Source of the DNA: Hymenobacter sp. IS2118
GTDB taxonomy: Bacteria; Bacteroidota; Bacteroidia; Cytophagales; Hymenobacteraceae
Reading direction: 5' to 3'
Assembly (NCBI RefSeq): GCF_000715495.1
Contig: NZ_JNLX01000161.1
Coordinates: 1 to 33,954, forward strand
DNA length: 33,954 nucleotides
Shown: piece by piece, positions 1 through 6,522 of the stretch
Layout: each line of letters opens with the position of its first letter
Numbering within the stretch: the stretch's first letter is position 1
Made by a program: the position numbers and the translations under genes
Notes under the pieces: generated by a model
Seen by the model: only the letters and a program-made list of their open reading frames with translations
What the model was told of the DNA's origin: nothing
Databases searched by the model: none

Positions 1-1173
1 CAGACTAACCGCACTATGTGCGCAAGGGTAAATTTGCGGCTTACCCCCTTGGTTCGATGTCGTTACTCACCCACTTAGCCGACGTGCCGGACTTCCGGCG
101 GCAGAATAAAAACTTTCGCCACAAACTATTAGACATTCTCGTTATCAGCGTGCTAGCTGTGCTGAGCGGGGCCGACGATTTTGAGGAAATCGCCTGGTTT
201 GGCCAGCAGAAAGAACCCGTCTTTCGGCGCTACCTCTCGCTGGACAACGGTATTCCGTCCGACGATACCTTCCGGCGGGTCTTTCAGCACCTGGACGCGG
301 CGGCGTTCAACGCGGCCTTTCTGGCCTGGATGCGGCAGGTGCTGCCCGCCGACCAACTCGGCCAGGTTTGTATCGACGGTAAGACCCTGCGCGGCTCCGG
401 CCCGCAGGCGCTGCACGTGGTGTCGGCCGTGGCCAGCGCCCAGGGCCTGAGCCTGGCCCAGGTGGCCACGGCGGGCAAAGGCCACGAACTGGCGGCCATC
501 CCCGACGTACTGGCCCTACTCGACGTACGCGGCTGCCTCGTCAGCCTCGATGCGCTCAGCTGCCAACCTGCCATCGCGGCCCAGATTTGCCAGCAAGGCG
601 GTGATTACCTGCTGGCCCTCAAGGAGAACCAGGCCACGCTCTTGGCCGAGGCCGAACGCGCCCTGGCTCAGGTGCCCGCTCGGCAGACGCTCGAATCCTG
701 GAGCCTGGCCTCCCACAACACCCCGCTCTGCACCCAGGTCAGCGTCCAAACCGACCTGCGCTGGGTCGATGAAGAAGGCCGTTGGCCGGGGCTGGCCGCC
801 CTGGTCCGGGTCGCGACCACCCGCCACCCGGTCGACGGACCGGCCCAGTCGCAGGCCGTGCGCTACTACCTCAGCAGCCGCGCGAGCCTGACCCCGGCCC
901 AGGCCACGGCCGCCGTGCGCGACCACTGGGCCATTGAAAACAAGCTCCACTGGCACCTGGACGTGACGCTGGGCGAAGACGCCCACCGCTTGCGCCAGGC
1001 CCAAGCCGTGGAAAACCTGGCCCTCGTGCGCAAAATGGCGCTTAACCTGCTGCAACAGGACCCCACACGGGTCAGCATCAAGAAAAAACGAAAGCGGCTC
1101 GGATGGAACGATGCCTATTTAGAAGAGCTGCTGACCCAGATTTGCCACCAACTTGCATAGTGCGGTTAGTCTG
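1..1173 (+). mobile_element. Complete ISAs1-family insertion sequence
   Basis: A compact element holding one transposase gene. Its ends are perfect 18-bp inverted repeats: CAGACTAACCGCACTATG at 1-18 and its reverse complement at 1156-1173. The transposase stop codon lies inside the right repeat. Because the window begins exactly at the left end, the left flank and any target duplication cannot be seen. The DDE signature is that of the ISAs1 family, and the element appears intact. Confidence 0.9.
57..1160 (+). CDS. ISAs1-family DDE transposase
   Basis: Cuts and joins the ends of its own element. The first acidic residue lies in the IDGKTLRGS motif, the second in VSLDALSCQ followed by GDYLLALKENQ, and the glutamate in HWAIENKLHWHLDVTLGED; these are ISAs1 landmarks. 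The start is taken at ATG 57, giving MSLLTHLADVPDFRR, which resembles the usual family N-terminus. An in-frame GTG at 18 would add 13 residues starting inside the terminal repeat and is less likely. The length of about 367 residues is normal, and no frameshift or missing catalytic residue is seen, so it is probably active. Confidence 0.92.
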   Translation: MSLLTHLADVPDFRRQNKNFRHKLLDILVISVLAVLSGADDFEEIAWFGQQKEPVFRRYLSLDNGIPSDDTFRRVFQHLDAAAFNAAFLAWMRQVLPADQLGQVCIDGKTLRGSGPQALHVVSAVASAQGLSLAQVATAGKGHELAAIPDVLALLDVRGCLVSLDALSCQPAIAAQICQQGGDYLLALKENQATLLAEAERALAQVPARQTLESWSLASHNTPLCTQVSVQTDLRWVDEEGRWPGLAALVRVATTRHPVDGPAQSQAVRYYLSSRASLTPAQATAAVRDHWAIENKLHWHLDVTLGEDAHRLRQAQAVENLALVRKMALNLLQQDPTRVSIKKKRKRLGWNDAYLEELLTQICHQLA

Positions 1174-1225
1174 ACCAACTATAGGTCAAAACGCTCGTGA
1201 GGTCTCCTGAGCTTTATTCAAAATT

Positions 1226-1402
1226 TTAATCCTTCAGGAAGCCCAAATTGCGGGCTTCCTGGAGTGCTAAGGCTCGGAGTAGGGTAGCTGCCTTCATACC
1301 TCTGTACTTGGCTACTTTACCAATTAGAGCCTTTTCCTCCTCCGTAACTTCAACCCCAATTTGGGGCTTACGGGGTTTTTTTTCGGCTTCTTCACTTCTC
1401 AT
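1226..1402 (-). CDS. Small ribbon-helix-helix-like protein (hypothetical)
   Basis: A 58-residue basic protein starting MRSEEAEKKPRKPQIGVEV when read from ATG 1402. The middle has a short strand (IGVEVTEEEK) followed by two predicted helices (ALIGKVAKYRG and AATLLRALALQEARNLG). That order matches MobC/CopG-type ribbon-helix-helix DNA-binding proteins. It stands alone, convergent with the IS transposase and divergent from the unit at 1627. A longer reading from 1441 adds 13 residues, but a -7-like promoter box lies within that extension, which favours the shorter start. Function is not known; a small plasmid regulator is the likeliest guess. Confidence 0.5.
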   Translation of the reverse strand: MRSEEAEKKPRKPQIGVEVTEEEKALIGKVAKYRGMKAATLLRALALQEARNLGFLKD

Positions 1403-1406
1403 CCTG

Positions 1407-1414
1407 CAAATGTA
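1407..1414 (-). promoter_or_regulatory. Candidate -7 box for the small gene at 1226-1402
   Basis: On the minus strand the sequence reads TACATTTG, an exact match to the Bacteroidota -7 consensus TAnnTTTG. It lies only a few bases before ATG 1402, so the transcript would be leaderless or nearly so. No good TTG is seen at the usual distance upstream, so the call is tentative. Confidence 0.35.
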
Positions 1415-1462
1415 GTACATATGTAATACGCCTAAAAACACTTGATAAATACCAGAATTTAC

Positions 1463-1492
1463 TTGTGTTTACTAAGTAATCATGTATCTTTG
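1463..1492 (+). promoter_or_regulatory. Consensus Bacteroidota promoter
   Basis: TTG at 1463-1465 is followed after exactly 19 bases by TATCTTTG at 1485-1492, a full match to the -33 TTG / -7 TAnnTTTG promoter type. Transcription should begin near 1498 and run through the structured leader into the two small genes at 1627 and 1856. Confidence 0.7.
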
Positions 1493-1517
1493 TGTTGCTC
1501 AACTAGAGCGGCCTACT

Positions 1518-1594
1518 CCGTAGTAAGCAAAAGAGGCCACCCCCGGCAAGGGATGGCCTCCGAATATAACACCTGTTTTGACCAGGCACTACGG
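1518..1594 (+). ncRNA. Candidate structured leader RNA
   Basis: Between the promoter at 1463-1492 and the first start codon at 1627 lie nested complementary arms. The outer helix is CCGTAGT (1518-1524) with ACTACGG (1588-1594). Inside is a strong hairpin, GAGGCCA (1533-1539) with TGGCCTC (1554-1560), whose loop can add a CCC/GGG pairing. There is no T-run, so it is not a simple terminator. It could be a cis-regulatory leader or a small RNA. I do not recognise a known riboswitch class. Confidence 0.4.
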
Positions 1595-1626
1595 TTGGGT
1601 TCTTGCAAACCTTACCCCAAAATTAC

Positions 1627-1845
1627 ATGAAAATGCATGTAACCGGGCAACCTGTGCTTGGCCAACTCCGCCACGCCTTGTCTGCCGTAATCATCGGCAA
1701 CCCGCTCTTTTCGCCCGAAGAGCAACTACTGGCTAACCACCACGTGCACGAATGTGAAGATGCCGGGCAACTAGCCCTCTGGCTAGCCAACATGCTGAGT
1801 GCCTCGGGCAAGTGCCCGCGAACCAACTCTTCGCGCACCAATTAA
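1627..1845 (+). CDS. Hypothetical small protein, first gene of a two-gene unit
   Basis: A 72-residue protein starting MKMHVTGQPVLGQLRHAL. I do not recognise it. The middle (NPLFSPEEQLLANHHVHECEDAGQLALWLANML) is predicted helical, with a histidine/cysteine cluster; there is no signal peptide or membrane segment. The start is ATG 1627; an in-frame upstream TTG at 1603 would place eight residues in the leader. The next gene begins 10 bases after its stop, so the two are probably co-transcribed from the promoter at 1463-1492. It may be a small plasmid-encoded regulator or adaptor, but nothing shows that directly. Confidence 0.5.
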   Translation: MKMHVTGQPVLGQLRHALSAVIIGNPLFSPEEQLLANHHVHECEDAGQLALWLANMLSASGKCPRTNSSRTN

Positions 1846-1855
1846 CCGGCCGGCC

Positions 1856-2179
1856 ATGTGGTATAGCAAACAGCTGCGGAAAGTCCGCCGGGCCCGCAAA
1901 GTAGCCCGAGCCCAGCAACACGAATTGCTCACGCTCGAACTGGAAGGCGTCGTCGCCATCACCCTGCACTCCACCACCCGGACGCTGACCGTGCCCATCG
2001 AGCGGACGGCAGGGGTCCAGGTCATCGACCTGCTCGGCCAGGGCCTGCGCGAGCACCGCCAGGTCCTAAAAGCCGAAGCCCGACAACTGCGCCAGGACTG
2101 GCAGGAAAGCGAGACGTTGCGGGGTCGAAGCCCGTCGCGGCCCGACCAATCCCTACCCGACGAACCCACCGCATCCTAG
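1856..2179 (+). CDS. Hypothetical basic/coiled-coil protein, second gene of the unit
   Basis: A 107-residue protein from ATG 1856 (MWYSKQLRKVRRARKVAR). The N-terminal third is strongly basic. The middle has alternating hydrophobic residues that look like short strands (LLTLELEGVVAITL, TRTLTVPIE). Residues 50-85 form a predicted helix (VIDLLGQGLREHRQVLKAEARQ). The tail is rich in Arg, Ser and Pro. It starts 10 bases after the previous stop, which suggests co-translation. No family is recognised; the charge pattern would suit nucleic-acid binding, which is inference only. A longer in-frame start at 1799 overlaps the upstream gene and is less likely. Confidence 0.5.
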   Translation: MWYSKQLRKVRRARKVARAQQHELLTLELEGVVAITLHSTTRTLTVPIERTAGVQVIDLLGQGLREHRQVLKAEARQLRQDWQESETLRGRSPSRPDQSLPDEPTAS

Positions 2180-2257
2180 TCCCCGGCACATCCCTCGGCT
2201 CCCCCCCTCTTCTGATGATACGATAAGCTTCGCGATTCACGCGTCAATGACCTTGTT

Positions 2258-2908
2258 ATGCCCTATTATTTCCCTTTTCATGCCCCGCCAACTGGCCAGT
2301 GCCTCGCCTATCACCAGGCCACGGCGGCGCAACGGACGCTGGCCGGCAACTACCTGCAACAGCGGCTCGGAACCCACTTTCCCACCCTACGCGCCGTTAC
2401 CTGGACCCGTGCCCTGGCCGACTACCACCCCGACCTGTGGCTCCGGGGCTCCGTCGTGGCCCTGGCTGAAACGGACCTGACCCAACTCGCCCAGCACCTG
2501 GCTACCAGCCCGGAGCTGCCCGTGCTGGACCCACCGCTCTACGGGCTACCGGCCCTGCACCTGGCCCAGCACAGCCTGCAGGCCAGCGAACTGGCCGTCT
2601 GGGCGCTCGGCGAAGTAGCGGCGGGTGCCACGGCCTGTGGCCCCCGGCTCGATGCGTTGCTCCGCCGCCTGGTTTACCCCAGCCCCCTCGCCGAGCAAGT
2701 GGTGAAGGCCTGGTGCTGGAACCTGGCCAGCGCGCCGCCCCTCGTACCGGGCAGGCCGGGCGCGCCGCCCTGGCCGGACAGTGCCGAAATCGAGCGCCTG
2801 TTGAACCACCTCAAATTCCCTGGAAGCCCCGGCGGACTCGTCCCGGGGACCGGTCCTGGCCCTGCGAAGCAGCTGTTCCCCGGGCCACTGGTCCGCCGAG
2901 TTGCCTGA
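2258..2908 (+). CDS. Hypothetical protein, paralogue of the product at 3288-3851
   Basis: A 216-residue soluble protein from ATG 2258. I know no family for it, but its first 81 residues align without a gap to the protein encoded at 3288. Shared positions include Cys15, Gln20-Ala21, Gly38, Phe41-Pro42, Thr48-Trp49, Pro58-Asp59-Leu60-Trp61, Asp73-Leu74 and Gln79-His80-Leu81; about 33 of 81 are identical by hand count. The C-terminal region is Pro/Gly-rich and not alignable. The pair flanks an antisense XRE regulator. An ancient duplication is the simplest explanation. No signal peptide or membrane span is seen. Confidence 0.6.
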   Translation: MPYYFPFHAPPTGQCLAYHQATAAQRTLAGNYLQQRLGTHFPTLRAVTWTRALADYHPDLWLRGSVVALAETDLTQLAQHLATSPELPVLDPPLYGLPALHLAQHSLQASELAVWALGEVAAGATACGPRLDALLRRLVYPSPLAEQVVKAWCWNLASAPPLVPGRPGAPPWPDSAEIERLLNHLKFPGSPGGLVPGTGPGPAKQLFPGPLVRRVA

Positions 2909-2936
2909 CCGGGGGCGCCCTGTTGCGAACCAGCCG

Positions 2937-3179
2937 TTAGTCCGCGCTGGAGCGCGGCGGCACGGGAAACTGCAGCAACTCGCTGAGCGAGATTTCCAGC
3001 CCCTGGGCCAGGGAGGCCAGCACGTCGAGCGTCACGGAGTAGCGCGCCGTCTCCAGCCGGTAGATGGTCGGCTTGGATACGTCGGCCACGTCGGCCAGGG
3101 CCTGCTGGCTCCAGCCCCGCGCCTCGCGCAACCGGCGCAGGTGCTGGCCGAAGGCTTGCAAAACCACCTCGTTTTTCAC
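2937..3179 (-). CDS. XRE/Cro-family HTH transcriptional regulator
   Basis: An 80-residue protein consisting almost entirely of an HTH_3 domain. The region FGQHLRRLREARGWSQQAL forms helices 1-2, ADVADVSKPTIYRLETARY holds the recognition helix, and SVTLDVLASLAQGLEISLSEL completes the fold. The start is GTG at 3179, because an in-frame stop lies just upstream. It is encoded antisense between two paralogous genes. A perfect 26-bp palindrome lies 29 bases upstream of its start, between it and the divergent gene at 3288. The natural reading is a repressor binding that palindrome and controlling both itself and its neighbour. There is no ligand or dimerization domain beyond the HTH. Confidence 0.82.
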   Translation of the reverse strand: MKNEVVLQAFGQHLRRLREARGWSQQALADVADVSKPTIYRLETARYSVTLDVLASLAQGLEISLSELLQFPVPPRSSAD

Positions 3180-3208
3180 CCCGGCAAGCTGGAACTAAAA
3201 ACTAACCC

Positions 3209-3234
3209 GATTGTAATCATATATGATTACAATC
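3209..3234. promoter_or_regulatory. Perfect 26-bp palindromic operator candidate
   Basis: The half-site GATTGTAATCATA (3209-3221) is followed directly by its exact reverse complement (3222-3234). It is AT-rich in an otherwise GC-rich neighbourhood. It sits in the divergent intergenic gap between the XRE gene (start 3179) and the gene at 3288. A dimeric HTH regulator bound here could control both promoters. There is no loop and no T-run that would suggest a terminator. Confidence 0.65.
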
Positions 3235-3287
3235 ACACCTTTTCCTGTAACTTGCGGCCCTTCCCGGGTCCTCACCTCTCCCTCTTC

Positions 3288-3851
3288 ATGCCATCCACCA
3301 CCCCTATTTCCGCCGAACCAACCGCCGTGTGCGTGCCCTTTTCGCAGGCCTCTCCCGAGCAGGTCACTCAGGCCCTGGACACCGTCCGGCAAGCAGTGGG
3401 GCCGCAGTTCCCCCCCCTGGTGAAGGAGACGTGGGCCAACGCGATACGGGCCCTGCAACCCGACCTGTGGGTCGCCCCGCAAACCGTCTCCCTGAACGAA
3501 CCCGACCTCGCCCGCCTGGTGCAACACCTGGATGGCCTGCCGGCCATCGTCAACGCCCGGGCGGGGTATGGGCGGGGCAAGCTCTTTTTTACCCGGCAGC
3601 CGATGAACTGCCCGGCCGAGTTCCTGCGTGCCCTGACCGAAATGGAAGCCCACCCGCAGGCCAGCGGCCCGGCGGTCTACCAACTGGTCACCGGCCTGCT
3701 CCGGGCCCGCGCCGAGGCCGACGAGCTGAACTGGGCCCAGGTCCCGAACCCGCGCGAGGACGACGGCACGGACCCGGACCAGGCCCGGGCTGCCCTCCTC
3801 GCACGCTTGGCGGCGTTGGACCACGCTCGCGGCGTGTCAGGCCCCGGGTAG
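3288..3851 (+). CDS. Hypothetical protein, paralogue of the product at 2258-2908
   Basis: A 187-residue soluble protein from ATG 3288 (MPSTTPISAEPTAVCVPF). The same frame is open upstream, but that part overlaps the antisense XRE gene and the palindrome and is unlikely to be translated. Residues 1-81 align ungapped with the protein at 2258, sharing Cys15, Phe41-Pro42, Thr48-Trp49, a PDLW motif and QHL. A helical segment follows (CPAEFLRALTEMEAHPQASG and the stretch after it), then a charged C-terminus. It is divergent from the XRE gene, with the palindrome 54 bases before its start, so it is the likely regulated target. Function is unknown. Confidence 0.62.
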   Translation: MPSTTPISAEPTAVCVPFSQASPEQVTQALDTVRQAVGPQFPPLVKETWANAIRALQPDLWVAPQTVSLNEPDLARLVQHLDGLPAIVNARAGYGRGKLFFTRQPMNCPAEFLRALTEMEAHPQASGPAVYQLVTGLLRARAEADELNWAQVPNPREDDGTDPDQARAALLARLAALDHARGVSGPG

Positions 3852-3956
3852 CGGCACTCGCCCGGGTCCAGCATGGCGGGCCGGGCGAATGCCCCCCGTC
3901 GCCCGGTTCCGTGCGCCCCTGCTGTTTCCCGCCTCACCCTTCCCCTTTTTTAACCT

Positions 3957-4565
3957 ATGTCGGTTTCCGTTCGTTCCGTTTTCGGCCCCGCTGCCCTTTT
4001 GCTTCTGACCGGCAGACTGCTGGCGGGTTGCTCGTCGCCAAGCCCCACCACCGCTTCGGATGCCGCAGTGCCCGCGGATGCCCCGGCCCCTCCCTTGCCC
4101 GCTTTTCCATTCGGCGTCAAAATCGATTCCCTGGGGGGCGTCGCGGGCCATAAGTTTGGTGACCCGCTGAGCGCCTTTCCCAAGCTAAGGCTGCTTCCGG
4201 CCATCCCGGGAGTACCGGTTGGCCCGACGCGAACCTACACCAGCGAGGGAACCACCGGCTGGTTCGGCAAGCACCGGGCGCAGGTCCCCAGGCAGCTCTA
4301 CTCCTTTCTCGATGGCAAATTCTGCGCCTTCGTGGCCATTGGCGACCCGGCCGTGCTGCGGCCGGAGGCGAACTACCTGTTCGGCCCCGGGCTGGCGCAG
4401 GGCCAGTCTCAGCTCTTCTGGGAGGGGAGCCGGGCCCGGGCCGTGTACGCGGAAAAAGCCGCCGGCTTTGGCCGGGAAGGCCGCCTGGACGTGCTGAGCA
4501 AGCCCTACGAAGCCGAGCTAGCCGCCTGGGCCAGCGCCAAGCTCAAAGCCGAAAACGCCCAGTAA
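3957..4565 (+). CDS. Predicted lipoprotein, function unknown
   Basis: A 202-residue protein from ATG 3957. The N-terminus is a type II signal peptide: a hydrophobic stretch (FGPAALLLLTG) and a lipobox (LLAGC, Cys25), after which the chain is Ser/Thr/Ala/Pro-rich, a typical tether. It should be lipidated and anchored in the cell envelope. The mature part contains KIDSLGGVAGHKFGDPLSAF and mixed strands and helices, with no catalytic motif I can name. It is followed 67 bases later by another exported protein on the same strand, so both may serve the envelope. Confidence 0.62.
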   Translation: MSVSVRSVFGPAALLLLTGRLLAGCSSPSPTTASDAAVPADAPAPPLPAFPFGVKIDSLGGVAGHKFGDPLSAFPKLRLLPAIPGVPVGPTRTYTSEGTTGWFGKHRAQVPRQLYSFLDGKFCAFVAIGDPAVLRPEANYLFGPGLAQGQSQLFWEGSRARAVYAEKAAGFGREGRLDVLSKPYEAELAAWASAKLKAENAQ

Positions 4566-4632
4566 GCCCCGCACACCCAACCGCCGCCACGTCCCGCACG
4601 GCCCCCCTCCGATTCATTCCTTGCCTTTGTTT

Positions 4633-5172
4633 ATGAAACATTTCCTACCCGGCCTGGTGGCCGTTTGCCTCTACTCCAACCCCTTACAGGCCCAGATTGT
4701 GGGCAAGTCCGTGCCGGAGTTCCGGACCACCTCCGGCACCCTCGTGCATGTCGGCGACACGCTACGCCTGGGCCGCGGCACGCTCGCCACAGGAGAGTTT
4801 CAGTACGTCTACGTGCCGGCTAACGTGTTCACGGGCAGTCAGCAGGTCAACTTCAGTTCCCAGATGAGCAACCTGACCGTGCGGGTCAAGGACCTGCGGT
4901 TCCAGCAGTCCAAAAACTACGGCAACAAAACCGTGGCCGTCGTCAAGGCCAACACCCTCAACGGCTGCGTGGACCTCGACGCGGCCGAGGGCGCAGGCGA
5001 AATCATCACCGCCAACACCCGGCGCGCGACCGTCTCCGCCGCCGCGGGGCCGGCCAGCGCCATCCCGCCCCTGAGCACGGCGGATGAACTGCTCAAGCTC
5101 AAGCAGCTCTACGGCCAAAAAGTCCTCACCCAGGCCGAATACGAGGCTCAGAAAGCCAAGCTGCTCAGATAA
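4633..5172 (+). CDS. Secreted protein with C-terminal SHOCT domain
   Basis: A 179-residue protein from ATG 4633 (MKHFLPGLVAVCLYSNPLQAQ), whose first 21 residues are a Sec signal peptide ending in an AQA-type site. An upstream TTG at 4621 is less likely. The central part is predicted beta-rich (SGTLVHVGDTLRLGRG, FQYVYVPANVFTGSQQVNF). The last 27 residues (DELLKLKQLYGQKVLTQAEY and the basic end) match the SHOCT pattern, a short C-terminal helical hairpin often found in envelope and oligomerizing proteins. The overall role is unknown. It follows the lipoprotein gene and precedes a hairpin with a short T-run. Confidence 0.68.
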   Translation: MKHFLPGLVAVCLYSNPLQAQIVGKSVPEFRTTSGTLVHVGDTLRLGRGTLATGEFQYVYVPANVFTGSQQVNFSSQMSNLTVRVKDLRFQQSKNYGNKTVAVVKANTLNGCVDLDAAEGAGEIITANTRRATVSAAAGPASAIPPLSTADELLKLKQLYGQKVLTQAEYEAQKAKLLR

Positions 5173-5231
5173 AACCCTTGCTATCTTAGCCGGTTAAGCT
5201 GCCGGCGGCATTAAATGACCTTTTTAGGGTC

Positions 5232-5254
5232 GGTAGTGACGGCGCTACCCTTTT
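5232..5254 (+). terminator. Possible intrinsic terminator after the SHOCT gene
   Basis: GGTAG (5232-5236) pairs with CTACC (5245-5249), followed by CTTTT. The 5-bp stem is short, but position and T-run fit transcription ending after the gene that stops at 5172. Confidence 0.35.
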
Positions 5255-5377
5255 AAACTTCACCCTTACGCCCTGCTACCTGTTCGTACAAGGGACATTC
5301 CTTTTTCGGCTGCTGACTCTTGCCGCCCTCACCCTAGGCGTGGTGGCCAGTTCCAAGACCAATTCGCCAGGCCCTAG

Positions 5378-5713
5378 CCCGGTGGCTCCCGTGTATCCGC
5401 CATCGAGTGCCGTGTCAGCGTCTCCGCCGCCGACTACGTGTCCTACCGCAGCGAAACCGAGACCACGACGGCGCTCCCGGCCACCTACTCATTCAAGCGC
5501 ACGATGAAAACCGGCGATGGACTCAGCGTCCTGGCCAGCCTTCCCGGCGGCCCGGCCACCTTGGATGTTACGACCCTTATCCTGCTCGGTGGGAAAGAGG
5601 TGAAGCGCGGCACTAGACGCGGTGTGGCCTCCCAAGCCGTGAGCGTGCACGTGGTTGGCGAATGGGTTTCGCTTGGCCTGACTGCCAGCGCAGAAGTGCC
5701 CGGACCTGCGTAG
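5378..5713 (+). pseudogene. Frameshifted remnant of a small exported protein
   Basis: From 5378 to the stop at 5713 one frame reads like coding sequence (IECRVSVSAADYVSYRSETET, then FKRTMKTGDGLSVLASLPGG and SQAVSVHVVGEWVSLGLTAS) but has no convincing start codon; a TAG sits just upstream at 5375. Another frame immediately upstream (about 5301-5370) encodes a hydrophobic stretch, LFRLLTLAALTLGVVASS, that looks like a signal peptide leading into a Pro/Ser-rich linker. The simplest reading is one exported protein broken by a frameshift around 5370-5400. A sequencing indel would look the same. No family is recognised. A shorter intact gene could start at GTG 5438. Confidence 0.4.
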
Positions 5714-5891
5714 ACCGGACTTTTTTTGGCAGCTGTTAAGAACAAGGTTTAGGGGAACAGCGAGAAAATGCAAAAAGCACGCCCTCCATCTGATTGTCGC
5801 TAGTTGACATAAAAGACGGTTATTACGCCCGACTCGGAGTCGTACCGCTTCAGCTTACCTGTGCGGACTACTGCCGGTGTGGCACTTTGCG

Positions 5892-6494
5892 CTATTCTGT
5901 CCCCCCAGTCTGCGCTTGATAGGCTGGAAAGAGCTGTTGGGTGGTTTGGCGACTTTCCTTCGTTGTGCTCATGCTCTTGGAAAAACTTCGAATCTGAGCT
6001 TTGTAAAAATTCCGCTCGTTCTCAATGCCTAATACCTTATCCTGGAGGCCCTGCGCCTGTCCTTGCAGCATCTCGTATTTTTCCTTACTCACCTGCGAGA
6101 ACACGCCCCCCATGGCCATGCCCAGCACCAGCACCAGCATTGGCACAAAGAACACCAGCGCGGCGGATTTCCAGTTCGTGAAACCCATGACCTCCCCCTC
6201 AACGGCTATCGAGCGCGGAATTTGTTTTACCACCGCGTTCAACTCGTTTGTGCCCGTGGTCAGCACTGCCCCCAGTGCGGCCGGCGTCGCCAAGTGACCC
6301 TGTATCTGCTGGGCAATTCTTGCATAATCAAGTGTGAAAGTAGGCGCAGACTGTGCCCGCACAGTGGCCAGCACAGTGGCCAGTGCCCTCTCCAAACTGG
6401 CCACACTCACCGGCTGGCCTTGTTCTTGAACACGCTTGTTCAGGGCTTCAATACTGAGGCGAATGGCGTTGATATCGTCTAAAAGCTCTTGCAT
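5892..6494 (-). CDS. Mobilization-operon membrane/coiled-coil protein
   Basis: A 200-residue protein starting 28 bases after the relaxase stop, so probably the third gene of the mobC-relaxase operon. Residues 1-25 are helical with heptad-like spacing (INAIRLSIEALNKRVQEQ). A single transmembrane helix spans about 111-131 (SAALVFFVPMLVLVLGMAMGG). A second coiled coil follows (KYEMLQGQAQGLQDKVLGIE). The layout resembles MobB-like accessory proteins that anchor a relaxosome at the membrane, but I assign no family. Near the 3' end is a run of six G, and a different frame continues past the stop with protein-like sequence to 5800; see the separate finding. The normal frame ends in GGTE. Confidence 0.65.
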   Translation of the reverse strand: MQELLDDINAIRLSIEALNKRVQEQGQPVSVASLERALATVLATVRAQSAPTFTLDYARIAQQIQGHLATPAALGAVLTTGTNELNAVVKQIPRSIAVEGEVMGFTNWKSAALVFFVPMLVLVLGMAMGGVFSQVSKEKYEMLQGQAQGLQDKVLGIENERNFYKAQIRSFSKSMSTTKESRQTTQQLFPAYQAQTGGTE

Positions 6495-6522
6495 AGAATT
6501 TGTTTGTAAGTTGATGACAATG

